Shown here in pieces: positions 6,205 through 10,130 of a DNA stretch of 10,130 nucleotides (position 1 is the stretch's first letter; the number at the start of each line of letters is the position of its first letter). The notes under the pieces were generated by a model. That model ran no database searches. It was not told where the DNA came from and saw only the letters and a list, made by a program, of their open reading frames with translations. The translations under genes were made by a program, and so were the position numbers. Origin of the DNA: Hyphomicrobiales bacterium (GTDB lineage Bacteria > Pseudomonadota > Alphaproteobacteria > Rhizobiales > Aestuariivirgaceae); the NCBI GenBank assembly GCA_023266715.1, contig JAHFPK010000078.1, forward strand, positions 1 to 10,130. The letters are read 5' to 3'.

Positions 6205-7661
6205 GCGAAACGGTCTCCAAGGAGAAATTCCAGACTGCGGTCCAGGCGAATGTGAGGGAAGGCATCATCCTTCAAAGGCGGTGGACGGAAGCGCACAAAT
6301 TTCAATTTTCCCAGCATGGTGCCATCTAGCGCATCAGGTGAATTAGCTGGCAAATCACCGGGAAAAATTGCAGCTTCGCTTTCACCGTCAAACATGGTGT
6401 TGCCTATCCTCTCCCCCCGTTGCGGGATGCCGGCGATACAGTAAAGCTCTTCATTTTTCTGCTTCACTTTTGCTTCGCGCGTGGCGCGAATGGCTGCAAG
6501 GGCTGCAACATCAATTGTGGCACCTGAAAATTCGGCTTGTTTTCTGGCATCCTCAATAGTGAGCCGTAGAATATTTTCGAGGCGGTCATGACTTGTCTGA
6601 TGCAGGAGATCAGTCTTGGTCGCAGCAAAAAGAATGCGGTCAATTCTGCGACCCAGCATTTTGGAAAAGACCGAATTCGCCCCAAAGCGAAAGCACGCCA
6701 TGACCTGAGTCAACGCGGTTTTCAAATCCTGTACTGCTGCAGGCCCCGCATTGAGGGCGGACAGGACATCGACCAGAACGATTTGCCGGTCCAATCTGGC
6801 GAAGTGGTTGAAGAAAAAGGGCCGCACAATTTTGGAAACATAGGAATCATAACGCCGTTCCATGAGGTCTCCAAGCGAACCCTTTGGGAATTCTTCTTCC
6901 GCCTTTGCATTAAGGGGCGCGAAGGTTAGGAGGGGAGAGCCTGCGAAATCTCCCGGCATCAGGAATCGTCCTGGGAGCAGGCTGGAGAGTGCAACGTCGT
7001 CTTCACGGCATTTGGCAAGATAGGCGGTGAAAAGTTCAGCGGCCTTCACGGCTTCGAGTTCTTTGGCAACACTGCTTGCGTCAAGTGTTGCAAGGTGAGA
7101 GTGCCATGATTTGGCCAAGCTTGCGCGGGGTTCAACGTGACTGGCGGCAATCGTGGCTTCCGACCATTGCCGATAGGTCATGTTCATCAGCGGCAGGTCC
7201 AACAGCCATTCACCGGGATAATCGATGATATCGATGTGAAGTTTTCCGCTTTGAAAATTCCGGGCAATGAGGCCACGCGGTTCATACTCCAAGGTCAGCC
7301 GAAGCTGGCTGATGCGCCGGGTGCTTTCAGGCCAGGAACGATCCTTGGAAGTGAGGTGCTGCAGATGATCTTCATAGGCAAAGCGAGGCAGGTCATCGTC
7401 GGGTTGCGGTTCGAGATAGGCCCTCGTGATGCGACCCTGCGCATAGGCCTCGAATACGGGCAAGCGTGTTCCCTTGGTCAGGGCGTGAATGAGGGCTGTA
7501 ATGAAAATAGTTTTGCCAGATTTAGAAAGGCCAGTGACGCCCAATCTAAGGGTTGGATTGACGAAACCGGTTGCGAGGTCTTTAAGACCTCCTGCAGCAA
7601 TCCGGCTCGCATCTATGACGTGCTGGAATCTCACTATTTCATCGCCCTCCGGAACTTCCAT
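6201..7661 (-). CDS. ycjX: YcjX family P-loop GTPase-like protein (DUF463)
   Basis: This 486-residue protein has the YcjX pattern. Walker A/G1 is GLSKSGKT at 44-51 after a conserved LRLGVTG strand. A G3-like DYPG is at 147-150 in LHIDIIDYPGEW, and a G4-like TKTD is at 348-351 in ILFAATKTDLL. The C-terminus has the conserved FRPPPL segment near 458-463. YcjX proteins bind guanine nucleotides and are linked to envelope stress, but their target is not known. The start is uncertain. The ATG at 7661 lacks a clear ribosome-binding site, whereas an in-frame GTG at 7634 (codon 10) has GGAGGG at 7650-7645, 10 bases upstream, and would give a length nearer the E. coli protein. Its stop overlaps the ycjF start. 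It lies 35 bases after metA, so it may be co-transcribed with metA. Confidence 0.92.
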   Translation of the reverse strand: MEVPEGDEIVRFQHVIDASRIAAGGLKDLATGFVNPTLRLGVTGLSKSGKTIFITALIHALTKGTRLPVFEAYAQGRITRAYLEPQPDDDLPRFAYEDHLQHLTSKDRSWPESTRRISQLRLTLEYEPRGLIARNFQSGKLHIDIIDYPGEWLLDLPLMNMTYRQWSEATIAASHVEPRASLAKSWHSHLATLDASSVAKELEAVKAAELFTAYLAKCREDDVALSSLLPGRFLMPGDFAGSPLLTFAPLNAKAEEEFPKGSLGDLMERRYDSYVSKIVRPFFFNHFARLDRQIVLVDVLSALNAGPAAVQDLKTALTQVMACFRFGANSVFSKMLGRRIDRILFAATKTDLLHQTSHDRLENILRLTIEDARKQAEFSGATIDVAALAAIRATREAKVKQKNEELYCIAGIPQRGERIGNTMFDGESEAAIFPGDLPANSPDALDGTMLGKLKFVRFRPPPLKDDAFPHIRLDRSLEFLLGDRFA

Positions 7662-7691
7662 AAATGGTGCGAGACGTGGCGAATGACAAGA

Positions 7692-7705
7692 AAAACTTAA
7701 GTTTT
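7692..7705. repeat. 14-bp perfect palindrome over the metA stop codon
   Basis: AAAACTTAAGTTTT is self-complementary over 14 bases and contains the TAA stop of metA. With no loop it is a poor RNA hairpin and is not a classical terminator. It could be a DNA-binding site ahead of ycjX, 31 bases before the ATG, or simple coincidence in AT-rich sequence. Confidence 0.45.
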
Positions 7706-8617
7706 ACCAATATCTTCCAGGAGATAGGGAGTGGTTTGGTAAACCTCGTTGATCCAGTTGCCAAAGAGCAGATGGGCATGGCTGCGCCAGCGGTTTTCCG
7801 GCGGGGCGGAGGGGTTTCCACTGGGAAAATAATTGGCGGGCAAGTTCAGGTTTTTTCCTGCTTCCGTATCCCGGCGGTATTCTTCGCCAAGAGTGTTCGT
7901 ATCGTATTCGATATGATTGAACATGTAGAGCTGGCGATGGGGATCATCGGCCACGAAACAAAGTCCGGCCTCTTCCGACTCCATGAGCACTTCCAGACCC
8001 TTGCCTTTTGGCAACTCGGATTTCCAATTTTCCGTCCATCTCGAAACGGGCATCGCAAAATCATCGGAGAAGCCGCGCAGGTAAGGCGATGCCGGGCTCA
8101 GATTCTTGTGGCGATAGACCCCAAAGGCTTTTTGGGCCAGCGCATGTTTCGGAACGTGGTGGAAATGATAGAGGGCTGCCTGGGCGCCCCAACAGATGTT
8201 GAAGGTTGAATGGACATGGGTTTGCGTCCAGTCATAAATCCTCTGCAGTTCGTCCCAATAGGTCACGTCTTCGAACTCAAGCAACTCAATGGGTGCACCG
8301 GTGATGATCAAGCCATCGAATTTCTCTTTCCGCAGTTTTTCCCAGTCGCGGTAGAAAGCGATCATGTGATCATTGGAGGTGTTTTTCGAGGTGTGCTTGG
8401 TGATCTTGATCAGGCTCAGTTCGACCTGCAGCGGCGTTGCGCCGATGAGGCGGGCAAACTGTGTTTCGGTCCTGATCTTGTTGGGCATGAGATTGAGAAG
8501 TCCGATGCGCAAGGGCCGGATGTCCTGGCGGTGGGCAGTATCTTCGGTCATCACCATGACACCCTCTTTTTCAAGGGTGAGGCGTGCGGGCAAGTTATTG
8601 GGAATTTTTATGGGCAT
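7697..8617 (-). CDS. metA: Homoserine O-acetyltransferase, MetA type (MetAA)
   Basis: This 306-residue enzyme acylates the hydroxyl of L-homoserine, the first committed step of methionine biosynthesis in the cytoplasm. The numbering matches E. coli MetA exactly. The nucleophile Cys142 is in FNICWGAQA, and the catalytic His235 and Glu237 are in MFNHIEYD. The oxyanion/substrate region TGAPIELLEFEDVTYW is at 106-121. Residue 111 is Glu, not the Gly found in the succinyl-CoA-using E. coli enzyme. Published work on MetA specificity ties Glu111 to acetyl-CoA, so acetyltransferase activity is predicted despite common annotation as succinyltransferase. The ATG at 8617 lies 5 bases past the stop of the ATPase gene, so expression depends on that upstream transcript. 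There is no room for its own leader or riboswitch, and no strong ribosome-binding site is visible. No other methionine gene is in the window. Confidence 0.95.
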   Translation of the reverse strand: MPIKIPNNLPARLTLEKEGVMVMTEDTAHRQDIRPLRIGLLNLMPNKIRTETQFARLIGATPLQVELSLIKITKHTSKNTSNDHMIAFYRDWEKLRKEKFDGLIITGAPIELLEFEDVTYWDELQRIYDWTQTHVHSTFNICWGAQAALYHFHHVPKHALAQKAFGVYRHKNLSPASPYLRGFSDDFAMPVSRWTENWKSELPKGKGLEVLMESEEAGLCFVADDPHRQLYMFNHIEYDTNTLGEEYRRDTEAGKNLNLPANYFPSGNPSAPPENRWRSHAHLLFGNWINEVYQTTPYLLEDIGKT

Positions 8618-8622
8618 GGCAC

Positions 8623-9483
8623 TCAGCGCTTATCGATCACGGTGCCCAACAGATCCAGAAAATCAGTCTCGGATTTGATTTTCGGAACTTCTTCCATGGG
8701 TATTTGATAGCCAAAATTCCGGGCAATTTTCTGATAGATGGGAATGCGGTGGTGCAACAGCTGCTCAAATCCCCAGACGGCGAATTCATCAGGCACGACG
8801 TCGTCGTCATTGCGGATTTTCTTGCGGGCTTTGTACTCGGCCCATTTTGTTTCCAGGAATTTTGGCTGGTAATACATGGGCTTTGGGTATTTGCGGAAAC
8901 GATCCACCAACGTCTTGGTGTGCTGCGGATTTCCTTCGATGTTAAGCAGCAGTGTGCTGTCGCCGAGACTTTTCAACACGGGATCGTTGGCATCATCTGG
9001 GTTGACCACTTCACACAGGCTGCCACCGGAATCGCAGATAAAATGCTGGTAACCATAGATGTCGCGGGCGCGTTCGATGAAACCTGGCACATCGAGCAGG
9101 GCGCGAATTTCAGCATCGCGGTGCTGGTGCTGCCGGCGCTTGTATTCGGCAAAGGAAATGCCGCCCAATGCCGGGTTACCCGGCTTTCCCAGATAGGTTG
9201 AAAGGGGGCTCAAATTGTCAAAGGTGATGTTGGAGCAGATATAGATTGAATCGGATTTCAGGAGCTCGGCCAGGAAGGGGACCTTCATGGCTTCGCGCTT
9301 GAAATTATCAACGATATGCTCGTCCATGTAACGCGTGCCGATGCGGTAATCGACGGAATACTGGAACCAGCCGCTTTTCTGCAACATCACCGCAAGCGTG
9401 GTTTTGCCAACGCCCGACATGCCCATGATGGTCACGGCGTGGGCCGGCTGTTTCCTGAATTCCGAGGAGGATTTGAAGCGCAT
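8623..9483 (-). CDS. Uncharacterised P-loop ATPase upstream of metA
   Basis: This 286-residue soluble protein begins almost directly with a nucleotide-binding fold: strand HAVTIM, then Walker A GMSGVGKTT at 21-29. A hydrophobic strand ending in Asp (HFICD, D151) may serve as Walker B and is followed by SGGSLCEV. Other marked segments are YSVDYRIGTRYMDE at 42-55, VDNFKREAMKVPFL at 58-71 and KPMYYQPKFL at 201-210. I recognise it as a conserved alphaproteobacterial protein usually called only ATPase. Kinase-like (NMP/shikimate-type) action on a small molecule is conceivable, but I cannot assign it. The ATG at 9483 is preceded in frame by a TAA three codons upstream, so no longer start exists, and no ribosome-binding site is evident. 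It is 5 bases from metA, suggesting coupled expression. Confidence 0.85.
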   Translation of the reverse strand: MRFKSSSEFRKQPAHAVTIMGMSGVGKTTLAVMLQKSGWFQYSVDYRIGTRYMDEHIVDNFKREAMKVPFLAELLKSDSIYICSNITFDNLSPLSTYLGKPGNPALGGISFAEYKRRQHQHRDAEIRALLDVPGFIERARDIYGYQHFICDSGGSLCEVVNPDDANDPVLKSLGDSTLLLNIEGNPQHTKTLVDRFRKYPKPMYYQPKFLETKWAEYKARKKIRNDDDVVPDEFAVWGFEQLLHHRIPIYQKIARNFGYQIPMEEVPKIKSETDFLDLLGTVIDKR

Positions 9484-9530
9484 GGGGATTGATTAGCCGA
9501 AGCTGGGGGTCATGGGCAACCCACGTTGAA

Positions 9531-10130
9531 TTAGAAGTCTTTTGATAACCTGAAATCGATTGCGTGGGAGTCGAATTCATAGAGCGAGATGTTGCTGTCG
9601 TTGTGGACGTAAGTGTATTCAATGGCCGGGGCGTACCCCCAGATATTGAAGTCGCGCTTGGTGAGGGCCACGCTGCCGATCAGGCGAGTATCCTTGCGGA
9701 CGACGCCTGCCATTGGGTGCATGGCGTCGAATTCGGAGTAGCGCACTTCGCCATTAAGATCGACAGTAATGCCCTTGGGCAGTTCCTTGTAGATGCCAAA
9801 TCCGCCCGAATAGGTTTCGTACGAGGTGAAGTCGAGTTCCGTATCAATCTGATCATATCCCGCACTCAACGTGACGTTCATACTTGAATCAAAGGCGTGG
9901 TTCCACGAACCATCGATCATGAGGGCAATGCCGTCACTCGTGGGGGTGTCCGGATAATTACGCCACTCATAGACGGAACTGAGATTGATGCGGTCTTGCG
10001 GCGAAATGGCTTTCTGCAGGCTTACGCGTGGACCATAACTGTAATAGCTCAGGTCAATCTCGTTGTTCTTCAGGTTTTCACTGGCAACAAGTCCAGCGCC
10101 CAAGAACCCGCCAGAGATCAGATAGCGAAG
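9531..10130 (-). CDS. Slam-type (DUF560/SlipAM) outer-membrane beta-barrel protein, C-terminal part
   Basis: These are the last 199 residues of a larger protein whose start lies past the right edge, since the frame stays open to the final base. The sequence alternates polar and hydrophobic residues in amphipathic strands rich in Tyr, Gly and Asp. It ends in FRLSKDF with a C-terminal Phe, the BAM-recognition signature of outer-membrane barrels. The end region is like the DUF560 barrel of surface lipoprotein assembly modulators (Slam, type XI secretion): LPKGITVDLNGEVRY, RKDTRLIGSVALTKRDF, then IEYTYVHNDSNISLYEFDSH. Slams move lipoproteins or soluble proteins such as metal or heme scavengers across the outer membrane. 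The TPR domain expected at the N-terminus is outside the window. No substrate gene follows downstream. The ATPase gene starts 47 bases after the stop. A generic porin is a less likely alternative. Confidence 0.75.
   Translation of the reverse strand, partial: LRYLISGGFLGAGLVASENLKNNEIDLSYYSYGPRVSLQKAISPQDRINLSSVYEWRNYPDTPTSDGIALMIDGSWNHAFDSSMNVTLSAGYDQIDTELDFTSYETYSGGFGIYKELPKGITVDLNGEVRYSEFDAMHPMAGVVRKDTRLIGSVALTKRDFNIWGYAPAIEYTYVHNDSNISLYEFDSHAIDFRLSKDF

Noticed and set aside
8584..9201. Plus-strand reading frame (205 codons) opposite the ATPase and the metA start.
   Set aside because: It has no recognisable domain and runs opposite two well-supported genes; it arises from codon bias of the minus strand.
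9466..9495. Plus-strand GAGGAGG followed by an ATG near 9482, looking like a translation start.
   Set aside because: The reading frame stops after four codons (ATG GGG ATT GAT TAG) and lies opposite the ATPase start.
9484..9530. Possible SAM-II riboswitch or terminator between the Slam-like gene and the ATPase gene.
   Set aside because: Only 47 bases are available. The best stem on the minus strand is about 5 bp (GTGGG/CCCAT) with no T-run, and no SAM-II-like core sequence is visible.

Overview
This looks like an ordinary chromosomal segment of an alphaproteobacterium. Base composition is moderately GC-rich by eye. The inference rests on the protein families: a thioredoxin-reductase-like ferredoxin-NADP reductase, a YeeE/DUF6691 split transporter, a MetA-type homoserine acyltransferase, a YcjX/YcjF pair, and a P-loop ATPase that I recall mainly from alphaproteobacteria. 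I see no rRNA, tRNA, CRISPR array, insertion sequence, phage gene or integration scar. No gap between genes exceeds about 100 bases.

Left part (1-3604). The 3' end of a ferredoxin-NADP reductase gene (+) runs into the window and converges with a KefB/KefC-like cation:proton antiporter gene (-). That gene diverges, across an 86-base shared upstream region, from a P1-family (DmpA-like) aminopeptidase gene (+).

Right part (3643-10130). Eight genes lie head to tail on the minus strand. In transcription order they are: a Slam-type outer-membrane beta-barrel (5' end outside the window), an uncharacterised P-loop ATPase, metA, ycjX, ycjF, a secreted EF-hand protein, and the two halves of a YeeE/YedE-type sulfur transporter. 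The spacings in that order are 47, 5, 35, -4, 90, 100 and 2 bases. ATPase-metA, ycjX-ycjF and yeeE-DUF6691 are therefore tight translational pairs. The EF-hand gene probably has its own promoter, and the Slam-like gene may be a separate unit.

Functional themes are methionine biosynthesis (MetA, with Glu111 predicting acetyl-CoA use), envelope functions (YcjX/YcjF, Slam-like barrel, EF-hand protein), ion and sulfur transport (antiporter, YeeE/DUF6691) and redox or peptide metabolism (FNR, P1 peptidase). Nothing here looks like a wholly new system. The points most worth a second look are the ATPase gene placed 5 bases ahead of metA, which leaves no room for the SAM-II riboswitch common ahead of alphaproteobacterial metA, and the Slam-like exporter with no substrate gene visible on its downstream side.
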